From Allobosea lupini (GTDB lineage: Bacteria; Pseudomonadota; Alphaproteobacteria; Rhizobiales; Beijerinckiaceae): a DNA stretch of 53,106 nucleotides. The notes under the pieces are model-generated. The model did not search any database, was not told the origin of the DNA, and worked only from the letters and a program-made list of their open reading frames with translations. How positions within the stretch are numbered: position 1 is the first letter of the stretch; each line of letters opens with the position of its first letter. The stretch lies in contig NZ_FOAN01000018.1 in the NCBI RefSeq assembly GCF_900109525.1, positions 1 to 53,106 of the forward strand. The letters run 5' to 3'. The translations under genes and the position numbers were made by a program. Shown here piece after piece: positions 17,682 to 26,384 of this stretch.

Positions 17682-18782
17682 TTACGCGAATTCCTTCCGC
17701 TCCGCCGGCTCAAGCCGCACGGACAGCGCTGTCGTCGCGGCCGGCGCCGGCTCGATACGCACCATTTTGCCGGCGGCGGCCGCCTGCATCGCCCGGCGCA
17801 TATGGCCGTAGAACTGCTCCGCGCTGCTGTTCCAGCTGTGGCGCTTGGCCAGTTCCAGCCCGGCCTCGCGTGGCAGACGCAGGGCCGAGAGCGCAGCACT
17901 GCGCAGATCCTCGTGCAGCACCGCCGCTTCGCTGCCGGCGAAGACGTCGCTCGGTCCCTGCACCGGGAAGGCTGCGACCGGCAGCCCGCTCGCCGCCGCC
18001 TCCAGCAGCACGATGCCGAAGGTGTCGGTCAGGCTCGGAAAGACGAAGACGTCGGAGGAGGCATAGATCGCCGCGAGATCCTCGCCCTCGCGCGCCCCGA
18101 GGAAATGCGCCTCCGGGAAGGCGCGCATGAGGTCGGCACGGGCGGGGCCGTCGCCGACCACGACCTTGCTGCCGGGCAGGCGCAGCGACAGGAAGGCCTC
18201 GAGGTTCTTCTCGACCGCGACCCGGCCGACGCTGAGGAAGATCGGCCGCGGCAGGTCGAGCACGCTCTCAGGGCGCGGATGAAACAGCGAGAGATCGACG
18301 CCCCGGCCCCAGCGCAGGATGCGCTCGAAGCCATGGGCGCTGAGCTCCGCCTCGACGGTGGCCGTCGAGACCATCACGCCCGCCGCCGGCCCGTGAAAAC
18401 GACGCAGGAAGCGGTAGCTCCAGCTTTCGGGGATCGGCCAGCGCGCCGCGACATATTGCGGAAAGCGGGTGTGGTAGCTCGTGGTGAAGGTGCGCTTCTG
18501 GGCCAGGCAGACGGCGCGCGTCAGCCAGCCGATCGGCCCTTCCGTCGCGATATGGATATGGTCCGGGGCGAACTCTGCGATCCGCCTCGCGACATGCCGG
18601 CGCGTCGCCAGTGCGATGCGGATGTCGGGATAGGACGGCAGGCCGACCTGCCAGAAGCCTTCCGGCGTCAGCATATGCGGTGTGACGCCGAACTCCGGCG
18701 CCGCCTCGACCATTCGCTCCAGCGAGCGCACCACGCCGTTGATCTGCGGGCGCCAGGCGTCCGTCGCGATCAGGACGCGCAT
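17682..18782 (-). CDS. Glycosyltransferase family 4 protein
   Basis: 366-residue GT-B retaining glycosyltransferase. The N-terminal half begins MRVLIATDAWRPQINGVVRS, the usual donor/acceptor entry for GT4 mannosyl/glucosyltransferases. The C-terminal half has FLSVGRVAVEKNLEAFL and the ExxxE-like FGIVLLEAAASGLPV motif. ATG 18782 overlaps the stop of the preceding phosphoesterase by one base, with GAGG upstream, so the longer open frame to 19202 is rejected. The sugar and acceptor are unknown; a membrane glycolipid product is a reasonable guess from the neighbour. Confidence 0.88.
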   Translation of the reverse strand: MRVLIATDAWRPQINGVVRSLERMVEAAPEFGVTPHMLTPEGFWQVGLPSYPDIRIALATRRHVARRIAEFAPDHIHIATEGPIGWLTRAVCLAQKRTFTTSYHTRFPQYVAARWPIPESWSYRFLRRFHGPAAGVMVSTATVEAELSAHGFERILRWGRGVDLSLFHPRPESVLDLPRPIFLSVGRVAVEKNLEAFLSLRLPGSKVVVGDGPARADLMRAFPEAHFLGAREGEDLAAIYASSDVFVFPSLTDTFGIVLLEAAASGLPVAAFPVQGPSDVFAGSEAAVLHEDLRSAALSALRLPREAGLELAKRHSWNSSAEQFYGHMRRAMQAAAAGKMVRIEPAPAATTALSVRLEPAERKEFA

Positions 18783-19606
18783 CACGCGGCCTCGACGAGG
18801 CTCGGCGCTGGCGTCGGGCGTGCCATGACGGGCGCAAGCTTCTCGCCCTTCTGCCGATGCTGCGGCCAGCGGACGATCTCGAAGCGGCCATCGTCGTGCT
18901 CGACCACGGCCGTGCAGCTTTCGACCCAGTCGCCGGTGTTGATGTAGGTCAGCCCGCCGATCTCGCGCTGCGCGGCATGGTGGATGTGGCCGCAGATCAC
19001 GCCGTCGGCCTTGTGACGGCGTGCCTCGTCGGCGAGGCACTGCTCGAACTCGCCGATATAGTTCACGGCGTTCTTGACCTTGTGCTTGGCCCAGGCCGAG
19101 AGCGACCAGTGCGGCAGGCGAAGGACGCGGCGGACCTTGTTGATGCCGTGGTTGAGCACGAGCGCGATCGTGTAGGCCCAGTCGCCGAGGAGTGCGAGCC
19201 ATTTGGCATTGCGCACCACGAGGTCGAACAGGTCGCCGTGAATGACGAGCATGCGCTTGCCGTCGGCCGTCTCGTGGACGATGTCATCGACCAGCGTGAT
19301 GCCGCCGAACTGCAGGCCGGTGTAGTCGCGCAGGAAGTCGTCGTGGTTGCCGGTAACGTAGATCAGCTTCGAACCTTTGCGCACCTTGCGCAGTAGCTTC
19401 TGCACCACGTCGTTGTGCGACTGCGGAAAGTACCAGCCGCTCTTCAGCCGCCAGCCATCGATGATGTCGCCGACCAGGTAGATCGTCGGCGCGTCATAGT
19501 CGCGCAGGAACTCCAGCACGAGATCCGCCTGGGCCCCGCGCGTGCCCAGATGCAGGTCCGAGATGAAGATGCTGCGAACCTGCTTGGCGTCGCTGTCGTC
19601 GCTCAT
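18782..19606 (-). CDS. LpxH-like calcineurin-type metallophosphoesterase
   Basis: 274-residue metallophosphoesterase related to UDP-2,3-diacylglucosamine diphosphatase (COG2908). Metal-binding motifs are in order: DLHLG, GDIIDGW, GNHDD, HGDLFD and GHIHH. The family cleaves a pyrophosphate in lipid A synthesis, but many alphaproteobacteria use LpxI for that step, so the substrate may differ. ATG 19606 gives the conserved start MSDDSDAKQVRSIFISDLHL; the earlier in-frame part is not conserved in character. It is translationally coupled (TGATG) to the glycosyltransferase, suggesting a joint step in envelope lipid or glycan metabolism. Confidence 0.86.
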   Translation of the reverse strand: MSDDSDAKQVRSIFISDLHLGTRGAQADLVLEFLRDYDAPTIYLVGDIIDGWRLKSGWYFPQSHNDVVQKLLRKVRKGSKLIYVTGNHDDFLRDYTGLQFGGITLVDDIVHETADGKRMLVIHGDLFDLVVRNAKWLALLGDWAYTIALVLNHGINKVRRVLRLPHWSLSAWAKHKVKNAVNYIGEFEQCLADEARRHKADGVICGHIHHAAQREIGGLTYINTGDWVESCTAVVEHDDGRFEIVRWPQHRQKGEKLAPVMARPTPAPSLVEAA

Positions 19607-19731
19607 GGCCGCCGGCCCATGCTGTTGCCTTGCCTGCGGCGTGTGTCTGATTTGCACTACGCTTTGATGACGCGGCGGCAAAAGCATGCTTTGCCTGCCC
19701 GCACAGGAACGGACCTTTCCGGGAGACGACC

Positions 19732-20511
19732 ATGGATCTGGGTATCGCCGGCCGCACGGCCATCGTTTGCGCCTCAAGCAAGGGGCTGGGCCGCGGCTGC
19801 GCGCAGGCACTGGCCGAAGCGGGCTGCACCGTCGTCGTCAACGGCCGTGACGCCACGACGCTTGAGGACACCGCGGCCGCGATTCGTGCCAGCACCGGCG
19901 CGACCGTGATCGCCGTCGTCGCCGACGTCGGAACCAAGGCCGGTCAGGATGCGCTGCTCGCCGCCGCGCCCAATCCTGACATCCTCGTCAACAACAATGG
20001 CGGCCCGCCGCCCAAGCCGTTCCGCGAGGTGACGCGCGAGGGACTGCTCGAAGGCGTCGCGCAGAACATGGCGACCCCGCTGGAGCTGGTGCAGCGTGTG
20101 GTCGACGGCATGATCGAGCGACGCTTCGGCCGCATCGTCAACATCACGTCTGCCAGTGTTCTGACTCCGCTGACCGGGCTCGACGTCTCCTCCGCCGCCC
20201 GCGCCGGCCTCACCGCCTTCCTCGCCGGCGTCGCCCGCGAGATCGCCCATGCCAACGTCACCATCAACAACATCCTGCCCGGCGTGTTCGATACCGACCG
20301 GATCAAGACCGCGACCAACAAGGTCGCCGAGATGCAGGGAATCAGCATCGAGGAGGCGACGAAGCGCAGGCTCGCGGCCGTACCGGCCGGCCGCCTCGGC
20401 ACGCCCGACGAGTTCGGCAAGCTCTGCGCCTTCATCGCCAGCGCCCATGCCGGCTACATCACCGGCCAGAACTTCCTGATCGACGGCGGCTCGTTCCGCG
20501 CCAATTTCTGA
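19732..20511 (+). CDS. SDR-family oxidoreductase with degenerate catalytic motif
   Basis: 259-residue Rossmann-fold short-chain dehydrogenase/reductase. The nucleotide-binding loop CASSKGLGRG (residues 13-22) departs from TGxxxGxG, and NNNGGPPP replaces NNAG. In the catalytic stretch, ITSASV keeps the serine, but the YxxxK position reads DVSSAARAG, so both Tyr and Lys appear absent. This pattern matches the beta-ketoacyl-reductase-like SDR subgroup known to lack the tetrad. The C-terminus (ITGQNFLIDGGSFRANF) is typical. A ribosome binding site GGGAGA precedes the ATG. The substrate is unknown. Confidence 0.86.
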   Translation: MDLGIAGRTAIVCASSKGLGRGCAQALAEAGCTVVVNGRDATTLEDTAAAIRASTGATVIAVVADVGTKAGQDALLAAAPNPDILVNNNGGPPPKPFREVTREGLLEGVAQNMATPLELVQRVVDGMIERRFGRIVNITSASVLTPLTGLDVSSAARAGLTAFLAGVAREIAHANVTINNILPGVFDTDRIKTATNKVAEMQGISIEEATKRRLAAVPAGRLGTPDEFGKLCAFIASAHAGYITGQNFLIDGGSFRANF

Positions 20512-20577
20512 ACCGGGCCAGCCGGGGCGCGTCAGTATGCGCTCCGGCTCTCACCCTCCAGTACCAAACCGAGACCA

Positions 20578-21030
20578 ATGACCATCGCCTATCGCCGCGC
20601 CGTCCCGGAGGATACGCCTGCCTGCGTCGTTCTACGCGGCAGGACACGGGAGAACGCCTTCTCGGTCGAGCGCCTCGCGGAAGCCGGTGTCACGCTCGAA
20701 AGCTGGCAGGCCGGCATCGCCGATGGCAGCCTGCCGGGCCATGTCGCGACCGAGGCCGATGAGATTATCGGCTACTGCTTCGGCGAGCGCGAGACCGGCG
20801 AGATCGCCGTGCTGGCGCTGCTGCCCGACCATGAGAACAAAGGTGTCGGACGGACCTTGCTGAACCTGGTCGTCGCCGACTTCAGGGAGCTTGGCTTCGC
20901 TAGATTGTTCCTCAGTTGCTCGCCCGATCCGGCGGTGCGCTCCTATGGCTTCTATCGGCATCTGGGCTGGACCTCGACCGGCACGTTCGACCACAGGGAC
21001 GACGAGATCCTCGAATACCGCCTCGCCTGA
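20578..21030 (+). CDS. GNAT-family N-acetyltransferase
   Basis: 150-residue GNAT acetyltransferase. The acetyl-CoA motif A is IAVLALLPDHENKGVGRTLL (about residues 80-100), with the Q/RxxGxG/A-type loop NKGVGR. Motif B contains FYRHLGW. The family moves an acetyl group from acetyl-CoA to an amine; the acceptor cannot be named. It follows the SDR gene by 66 bases on the same strand and is probably co-transcribed. The ATG 20578 starts the beta-1 strand (MTIAYRRAVPED) in the usual way. Confidence 0.88.
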   Translation: MTIAYRRAVPEDTPACVVLRGRTRENAFSVERLAEAGVTLESWQAGIADGSLPGHVATEADEIIGYCFGERETGEIAVLALLPDHENKGVGRTLLNLVVADFRELGFARLFLSCSPDPAVRSYGFYRHLGWTSTGTFDHRDDEILEYRLA

Positions 21031-21124
21031 ACCGCATCGCCATCGCGTCCCGCAGCGCGCCGGTCCGGTTTGCAAGATCGGCGCTTGGAACGGCTCGGCG
21101 CTCGTGGTCTAAGGACTGGAGGTC

Positions 21125-22093
21125 TTGCACAAGACTTCCATTCCTCGCGCCCGACCTGTTCCCTTGTCACCGCTCCTCGGCATCAGCCTCAAGCTGCTCT
21201 CGGCCCTGTCGTTCACGCTGATGTCAGCCGGCATCAAGACGCTGGCCTCGCGCTATCCGACCGGCGAGCTCGTCTTCTTCCGCTCGTTCTTCGCGCTGAT
21301 CCCGCTGATCATCTGGCTGGCCTGGCGGCATGAATTCCCCGAGGCGCTCAAGACGAGCAATCTGCGCGGCCATCTCAAGCGCGGCGTCATCGGCTCGACC
21401 GGCATGTTCCTCGGCTTCGCCGCGCTGCATCTGCTGCCGCTCTCGGACGCGGTCGCGATCGGCTATGCCGCGCCGTTGATCGTCGTCGTGCTGGCGGCGC
21501 TGATCCTGAAGGAGCGCGTGCGCATCTATCGCTGGACCGCGGTCGCCGTCGGCTTCCTCGGCGTGCTCCTGATGCTCTCCCCGCATATGGGCGCGCAGGC
21601 CTTCGGCCACGGGCTCTCGGGCGGCCCGGCCATCGGCGCCCTGCTCGCGCTTGCCGGCGCCTTCTGCTCGGCCTTCGCCTCGATCGAGGTCCGGCTGCTG
21701 ACCCATACCGAGAAGACCGGCGCCATCGTCTTCTATTTCATGTCGCTGACCTCGCTGCTCGGTCTGCTGACGCTCGCGCTCGGCTGGACCGTGCCTGACC
21801 TGAAGGACTTCATCCTGCTCGTCACCATCGGCGTGCTAGGCGGTCTCGGCCAGATGCTGCTGGTCCAGGCCTATCGCTATGGCGACGCCTCGCTGATCGC
21901 GCCGTTCGAGTATTCGACGATGATCTGGGCGACCGCGCTGGGCTGGTTCGTCTTCGGCGAATGGCCGGTCCAGGCGGTGCTCATCGGCTCGCTGATCGTG
22001 ATCGCGTCGGGCATCTACGTCATCCTGCGCGAGAAGCAGCTCGGCCTGCTCAAGAAGGAGACGCGCGAGGCCGGCCCGTCCCGCTCGGTCTGA
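21125..22093 (+). CDS. EamA/DMT-superfamily membrane transporter
   Basis: 322-residue drug/metabolite transporter with ten predicted helices in two EamA repeats (about 15-145 and 165-300). Signatures include ELVFFRSFFALIPL, a central ALAGAFCSAFASIEVRLL, and ALGWFVFGEWP near the end. The start appears to be TTG 21125, with AAGGA nine bases upstream; there is no ATG before the second helix. The tail is basic. Substrates of this family (metabolite or amino acid export, or nucleotide sugars) cannot be predicted from sequence. Confidence 0.86.
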   Translation: MHKTSIPRARPVPLSPLLGISLKLLSALSFTLMSAGIKTLASRYPTGELVFFRSFFALIPLIIWLAWRHEFPEALKTSNLRGHLKRGVIGSTGMFLGFAALHLLPLSDAVAIGYAAPLIVVVLAALILKERVRIYRWTAVAVGFLGVLLMLSPHMGAQAFGHGLSGGPAIGALLALAGAFCSAFASIEVRLLTHTEKTGAIVFYFMSLTSLLGLLTLALGWTVPDLKDFILLVTIGVLGGLGQMLLVQAYRYGDASLIAPFEYSTMIWATALGWFVFGEWPVQAVLIGSLIVIASGIYVILREKQLGLLKKETREAGPSRSV

Positions 22094-22205
22094 AGCCACT
22101 CGACTTGCCGCCTGGAGCGATCCAAGGCATTGTCCGCTAAGACAAACCAATCGTTCTCTTTCCCAAACGGCACATTCTGGACGGGCAAGAGGAGCGACGG
22201 CAGGC

Positions 22206-22835
22206 ATGAGCACAATGGGCATCGAAACCAGGGAACGTGGCGGCCGGGAGCTCGCATCCGGCGCGCAGGTGATTTCGGGCCAGCTCGGCAAGACCATCCA
22301 GCGGCTGCGCAAGGCCTACAACCTGTCGCTCTCGGAACTGGCCGAACAGTCCGGTGTCGCCAAGTCGATCATCAGCCAGATCGAGCGCAACGAGACCAAT
22401 CCGACGCTGGCGACGATCTGGCGGCTGTCGCAGGCGCTCGATGTCTCGATCGAGCGCGTGCTCTCGAACAACGAGGAAGAGGCCTTCATCGAGAAGATCG
22501 CCCGGCCCGACACGCCGATCCTGGTCTCGGAGGACGGCAAGCTGCGCCTCGCCATCATCGGCTGGATCAAGACGGTCGAATGGCTGCAATGGTACGAGGT
22601 CAGCGCCGAGCCGGGCGGCGAGCTCGATTCGGAAGGGCATCAGCGCGGCTCGATCGAATCGCTCTCGGTCAGCGCGGGCGAGTTCGAGGTCGATGTCGGC
22701 GGCATCACCCAGCGCGCCAAGGCCGGCGAGACCCTGCGCTATCGCTGCGACCGCCAGCACATCGTCCGCTGCATCGGCGACCAGCCCGGCACCGCCCTGA
22801 TGGTCTGCATCCTCAAGGCCGCGGTGATGGACTAG
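22206..22835 (+). CDS. XRE-family regulator with C-terminal cupin domain
   Basis: 209-residue transcription factor. Residues about 25-85 form an HTH_3 domain (LGKTIQRLRKAYNLSLSELA, then KSIISQIERNETNPTLATIW). Residues about 110-205 form a cupin sensor domain (ESLSVSAGEFEVDVGG, GETLRYRCDRQHIVRC). Such proteins (SutR/PuuR-like) respond to small metabolites. It follows the EamA transporter by 112 bases on the same strand, so it may control that transporter. The histidine-poor cupin suggests that metal binding may be absent. It converges on the LysR gene with a 6-base gap. Confidence 0.88.
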   Translation: MSTMGIETRERGGRELASGAQVISGQLGKTIQRLRKAYNLSLSELAEQSGVAKSIISQIERNETNPTLATIWRLSQALDVSIERVLSNNEEEAFIEKIARPDTPILVSEDGKLRLAIIGWIKTVEWLQWYEVSAEPGGELDSEGHQRGSIESLSVSAGEFEVDVGGITQRAKAGETLRYRCDRQHIVRCIGDQPGTALMVCILKAAVMD

Positions 22836-22841
22836 ACGCAG

Positions 22842-23750
22842 TCACGGCCATCGCCCCTGCGCCTTGACGAAGTCGACGAAGGCGCGAAGCGGCGCCGGCA
22901 GATGACGCCTGCCCGGATAGTACAGGAACGGCCCGGGGAAGCGCTCCCACCAGGATTCGAGAACGGGCTCCAGCGCGCCGTTGTCGAGATGAGGCCGCAG
23001 CCAGTCCTCGAAGAGCTGGATGACGCCGCTGCCCGCAATCGCTGCCTCGACGGCAAGGTCGATCGCAGCGCCGGCACGAACGATGAGCGGGCCGCTCGGC
23101 TCCACGCGGACGATCTCGCCGTCGCGCTCGAATTCCCAGGATGTCATCGCGCCGCTCGAGAAGCGGCCGCGCAGGCAGGCATGGCCCAGCAGGTCGCGCG
23201 GATGTTCAGGCCGCCCGCAGCGATCGAGATAGGCGGGCGACGCCGCCGTCGCAAAGCGCTGTTCGGCCGGGCCGATCGGCACCGCGATCATGTCCTGCTC
23301 CAGACGCTCGCCATATCTGATCCCGGCATCGCAGCCCGAAGCGAGCATGTCGACGAAGCTGTCCTCGGCGATCACCTCCAGAGTGATGTCGGGATAGGCG
23401 GCGAGAAAGGCCGGCACGATCCTGGGCAGCACGAGCCGCGCCGCGCTGACCGGCACGTTCAGCCTCAGCGTCCCGGCAGGCCGATCGCGGAAGCCGTTGA
23501 CGACGTCGAGCGCCGCCTCGACCTCTCCGAGCGCCGGTCCCAGCCTGTCGAGCAGGCGGGCTCCCGCTTCGGTCGGCGCGACGCTGCGCGTGGTGCGGTT
23601 GAGGAGGCGCACACCGAGCCGCGCTTCGAGCCGCCGCACGGCCTCGCTGAAACTTGAGGCGCTGCCATTGCTGGCCCGCGCCGCATCGCGGAAGCCGCCG
23701 GCGCGCGCAACCGCGACGAAGGCCGTGAGGTCGCCAAGATCAGCCGCCAT
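22842..23750 (-). CDS. LysR-family transcriptional regulator
   Basis: 302-residue LysR regulator. The winged helix-turn-helix spans residues 5-65 (LTAFVAVARAGGFRDAARAS, RRLEARLGVRLLNRTTRSVA). The substrate-binding domain spans about 90-295. It is divergent from an aldo/keto reductase gene across 95 bases, the classic LysR target layout, and an 18-base palindrome abuts its start codon. The inducer is unknown. Its relatives of this short-linker type (DhcR/YafC-like) often control neighbouring oxidoreductases. Confidence 0.9.
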   Translation of the reverse strand: MAADLGDLTAFVAVARAGGFRDAARASNGSASSFSEAVRRLEARLGVRLLNRTTRSVAPTEAGARLLDRLGPALGEVEAALDVVNGFRDRPAGTLRLNVPVSAARLVLPRIVPAFLAAYPDITLEVIAEDSFVDMLASGCDAGIRYGERLEQDMIAVPIGPAEQRFATAASPAYLDRCGRPEHPRDLLGHACLRGRFSSGAMTSWEFERDGEIVRVEPSGPLIVRAGAAIDLAVEAAIAGSGVIQLFEDWLRPHLDNGALEPVLESWWERFPGPFLYYPGRRHLPAPLRAFVDFVKAQGRWP

Positions 23751-23768
23751 TGTTCGCTTTCCCGAACA
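23751..23768. promoter_or_regulatory. Palindrome at the LysR/aldo-keto reductase divergent promoter
   Basis: TGTTCG-N6-CGAACA is a perfect 6+6 dyad immediately upstream of the LysR start codon and 78 bases before the reductase start. Its place and symmetry suit an autoregulatory LysR site. Binding is inferred. Confidence 0.4.
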
Positions 23769-23845
23769 GCCCGTGCCGATTGAGCTGTCTTATCCATTAT
23801 ATGCCGACCGCGTACATGCTCGGTCAAGCCAAAGGAGACAGGTCA

Positions 23846-24727
23846 ATGACGGACATCGGCAAAGTCGGAACATTCATGCTCGGCACGCGTCGGGTGAAGC
23901 GCATGGGCTATGGCGCCATGCAACTGGCGGGGCCGGGCGTGTTCGGCCCGCCCAAAGATCGGCAGGCAGCTCTTTCAGTCCTGCGCGAAGCCGTCGCCAG
24001 TGGCGTCGACCACATCGACACCAGCGATTTTTATGGCCCGCACGTCACTAACCAGATCATCCGCGAGGCGCTCCACCCCTATCCGGACGATCTCGTAATC
24101 GTCACGAAGATCGGCGCAAAGCGCGGCGCCGGCGGCTCCTGGAATCCGGCTTTCTCCGCCGAGGAGCTGACCAGCGCAGTTCATGACAACCTGCGCAATC
24201 TCGGTCTGGATGCTCTCGACGTTGTCAATCTGCGCGTCATGTTCGATGTGCACGGGCCTGCCGAAGGCTCGATCGAGGCACCGCTTACCGCGCTCGCCGA
24301 ATTGCAGCGCCAGGGCCTAGTCCGCCATATCGGGCTCAGCAACGTAACTCCGAAGCAGCTGGCGCAGGGGCGCGGCATCGCCGAGATCGTCTGCGTGCAG
24401 AACCAATACAATCTCGCGCATCGGCATGACGACGCCCTGATCGATGACCTCGCCGCTGCCGGGATAGCCTATGTGCCGTTCTTCCCACTCGGCGGCTTCA
24501 CGCCGCTGCAATCGACCGCACTGTCCGATGTCGCCAAGGCGCTCGATGCGACCCCGATGCAAGTGGCGCTGGCTTGGCTCCTGCAGCGCGCGCCCAACAT
24601 ATTGCTGATCCCCGGCACGTCGTCGACCGGCCATCTGCGCGAAAATCTGGCGGCAGTGGAACTCCAGCTTCCGGCTGATGCGTTGAGCATGCTGGACCGG
24701 ATCGCGGCAGGCGCAGCGACCGTCTGA
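23846..24727 (+). CDS. Aldo/keto reductase family oxidoreductase
   Basis: 293-residue NADPH-dependent aldo/keto reductase with a TIM-barrel fold. The tetrad candidates are D in HIDTSDFYG, Y in the same segment, K in VIVTKIGAK, and H in FDVHGPAEG. The C-terminal cofactor site is IPGTSSTGHLREN. I start at ATG 23846 (MTDIGKVGTFMLG) because AAGGAGA lies about eight bases upstream; the open frame to 23750 overlaps the operator region. Its likely regulator is the divergent LysR protein. The substrate is an unidentified aldehyde or ketone. Confidence 0.9.
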   Translation: MTDIGKVGTFMLGTRRVKRMGYGAMQLAGPGVFGPPKDRQAALSVLREAVASGVDHIDTSDFYGPHVTNQIIREALHPYPDDLVIVTKIGAKRGAGGSWNPAFSAEELTSAVHDNLRNLGLDALDVVNLRVMFDVHGPAEGSIEAPLTALAELQRQGLVRHIGLSNVTPKQLAQGRGIAEIVCVQNQYNLAHRHDDALIDDLAAAGIAYVPFFPLGGFTPLQSTALSDVAKALDATPMQVALAWLLQRAPNILLIPGTSSTGHLRENLAAVELQLPADALSMLDRIAAGAATV

Positions 24728-24740
24728 GTATGGGGTCCGG

Positions 24741-25673
24741 CTAGCCCGCGGGTTTCGGCGGCCTCGCCGGCCCCTGCACCGCCGGCAGCGACTTCAGGTA
24801 CTCAGCCATCGCCAGCCGGTCGGCATCCGAAAGTTGCGCCATGTTGCGCACCACTGCAGCCATCGAGCCGCCGACATTGTCGAAGCTCGGCGTGAAGCCG
24901 GTCTCGAGCAGCTCGGCAATCTCGGCCTTGGACCATTTGCCGAGCCCGTCCTCGGCCTGGGTGATGTTCTGCACCCAGCCCTTGCCCTCGGGATCGGGAC
25001 CGCCGGCAAAGCGCGTTGCCTGGACGATCGCGCCGAGCCGGTTGCGGCTGGAATGGCATTCGGCGCAGTGGCCGGGACCGTTCACCAGATAGGCGCCGCG
25101 ATTCCATTCCTCGCTCTTGGAGGGATCTGCCTTGAACGGCGCGCCGTCGAAGAACAGCAGCTTCCAGCCGCCGACCAGGCGGCGGATGTTGAAGGGGAAG
25201 CCGAGCTCATGGGCCGGCGCCTTGCCCTCGACCGATGGCAGCGTGCGGATATAGGCGAGGAGATCGGCCACCGCCTTGGCCGGCATCTGCCGGTAGGAGG
25301 TATAGGGAAAGGCCGGGTAATAGTGCTGGCCCGAGGGCGAGACGCCCGCAGTCATCGCCTGGATGAAGTCGGCCGTGCCCCAGTTGCCGATGCCGTCACG
25401 CGTATGCGGCGAGATATTGGGCACATGGAACTTGCCGAAGGGCGATTCCAGCACCAGCCCGCCGCCCAGCCTGCTCTTGTCGTCCTGCCCCGGCGTCGCG
25501 TGGCAGGAGGCGCAGCCGCCGGCCGCGAACAGCAGCTTGCCGTTCTCGAGATCCGGCGCCGGCAGCGTGCCGACCTCGGGCCCAGGCGAGACCACACGCG
25601 GATCGGTGAGGACGAAGAAGCCGGCAACGCCGAACGCGATGAAGACCAGAAGCGTGATCAGCAGGCGGCGCAT
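24741..25673 (-). CDS. Di-haem c-type cytochrome (alcohol/aldehyde dehydrogenase subunit type)
   Basis: 310-residue membrane-anchored cytochrome c with two haem sites, CASCH (54-58) and CAECH (203-207). An N-terminal helix (residues 4-22) acts as signal or anchor, so the haem domains face the periplasm. The architecture matches cytochrome subunits that take electrons from quinoprotein or molybdenum dehydrogenases. GAGGAACC precedes the ATG. It follows, on the same strand, a cytochrome c' and a CoxL-like molybdenum subunit, and is the probable electron acceptor of that enzyme. The C-terminus is Pro-rich. Confidence 0.9.
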   Translation of the reverse strand: MRRLLITLLVFIAFGVAGFFVLTDPRVVSPGPEVGTLPAPDLENGKLLFAAGGCASCHATPGQDDKSRLGGGLVLESPFGKFHVPNISPHTRDGIGNWGTADFIQAMTAGVSPSGQHYYPAFPYTSYRQMPAKAVADLLAYIRTLPSVEGKAPAHELGFPFNIRRLVGGWKLLFFDGAPFKADPSKSEEWNRGAYLVNGPGHCAECHSSRNRLGAIVQATRFAGGPDPEGKGWVQNITQAEDGLGKWSKAEIAELLETGFTPSFDNVGGSMAAVVRNMAQLSDADRLAMAEYLKSLPAVQGPARPPKPAG

Positions 25674-25751
25674 CGGTTCCTCATTCGGTTGTCCCGGGCA
25701 AACAACGCTCGTATCGCGACAGGGTTCGAGCCGAACCTCGCAGACACGAAT

Positions 25752-25783
25752 GGAGCGGGCCTTCCCTCAAGGAAGCCCGCTCC
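25752..25783 (-). terminator. Hairpin after the cytochrome c' gene
   Basis: GGAGCGGGCCTTCC pairs with GGAAGCCCGCTCC with one bulged C, around a CTCAA loop. It lies between the two cytochrome genes on the minus strand. There is no clear T-run, so it may only attenuate or stabilise mRNA. Confidence 0.5.
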
Positions 25784-25820
25784 TTCGATCAGGTCAAATC
25801 TGGCGGCTTGAAGCCGCCCG

Positions 25821-26252
25821 TTACTTCTTGATGCGGTAGGTCTCGTGGCAGGTGCCGCAATTCTTGGTGGCGTCACCAAAAGCGGTGCGGAAGCCGGCGA
25901 GATCGGTCACCGCAGCGCCCTTGGCGGCATCCGCCTCGAACTTGGCGAAAGCGGCCTTGAAACCGGCCTGGTCCTCCCAGATCTTCGGCGCCGCCGTGGT
26001 CTCGCCGCCGGTCTTGGCGCTGTCCGGATAGAGGCCCGGCATCTTCTTGGCGGCGTCGCCATAGACCTTGAATACCGCCTGCGCCTTGGCGGCATCGAAC
26101 GGCGCCTCGCCCTTGGCCATCGCCGCGCCCTCGCGCGTCGCGGCGCCGACCGCCTTCATCGCGTCGCGCCGCTCGGAGATCGGGTTGGCCTGGGCCAGTA
26201 CGGCGGAAATGCCGACGGCGAGACCGAGGGCGACGAAAGCAGAGCGAAGCAT
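25821..26252 (-). CDS. Cytochrome c' (class II c-type cytochrome)
   Basis: 143-residue periplasmic four-helix-bundle cytochrome. A signal peptide (MLRSAFVALGLAVGISAVLA) is followed by NPISERRDAMKAVGAATREG, and the single haem site CGTCH is at residues 132-136 near the C-terminus, as in class II. These proteins bind NO or carry electrons. ATG 26252 has a perfect GGAGG; the longer open frame to 26363 is rejected. It lies between the molybdenum subunit gene and the di-haem cytochrome, 132 and 147 bases from them, so it may be part of the same redox chain. Confidence 0.92.
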   Translation of the reverse strand: MLRSAFVALGLAVGISAVLAQANPISERRDAMKAVGAATREGAAMAKGEAPFDAAKAQAVFKVYGDAAKKMPGLYPDSAKTGGETTAAPKIWEDQAGFKAAFAKFEADAAKGAAVTDLAGFRTAFGDATKNCGTCHETYRIKK

Positions 26253-26384
26253 GCGTGGGAATCCTCCGGAAGGCAGCGCCGGACCCGGCGCTGTTTTGAA
26301 CTCTTCCAGATCACCTGACGTGCACGACAGCGCCAAGTCGCATTGTCGTGAATCTCCTTGCAAGGAAGCAAACGCCTCCTTGCA

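Noticed and set aside
18783..19202. N-terminal extension of the glycosyltransferase frame
   Set aside because: It overlaps the LpxH-like gene in another frame and encodes Arg-rich sequence. The conserved start MRVLIATD at 18782 has a ribosome binding site.
26359..26384. Terminator directly after the molybdenum subunit stop codon
   Set aside because: TGCAAGGA/TCCTTGCA forms an 8-bp stem, but no T-run follows on the minus strand and the loop is 10 bases, so the evidence is too weak.
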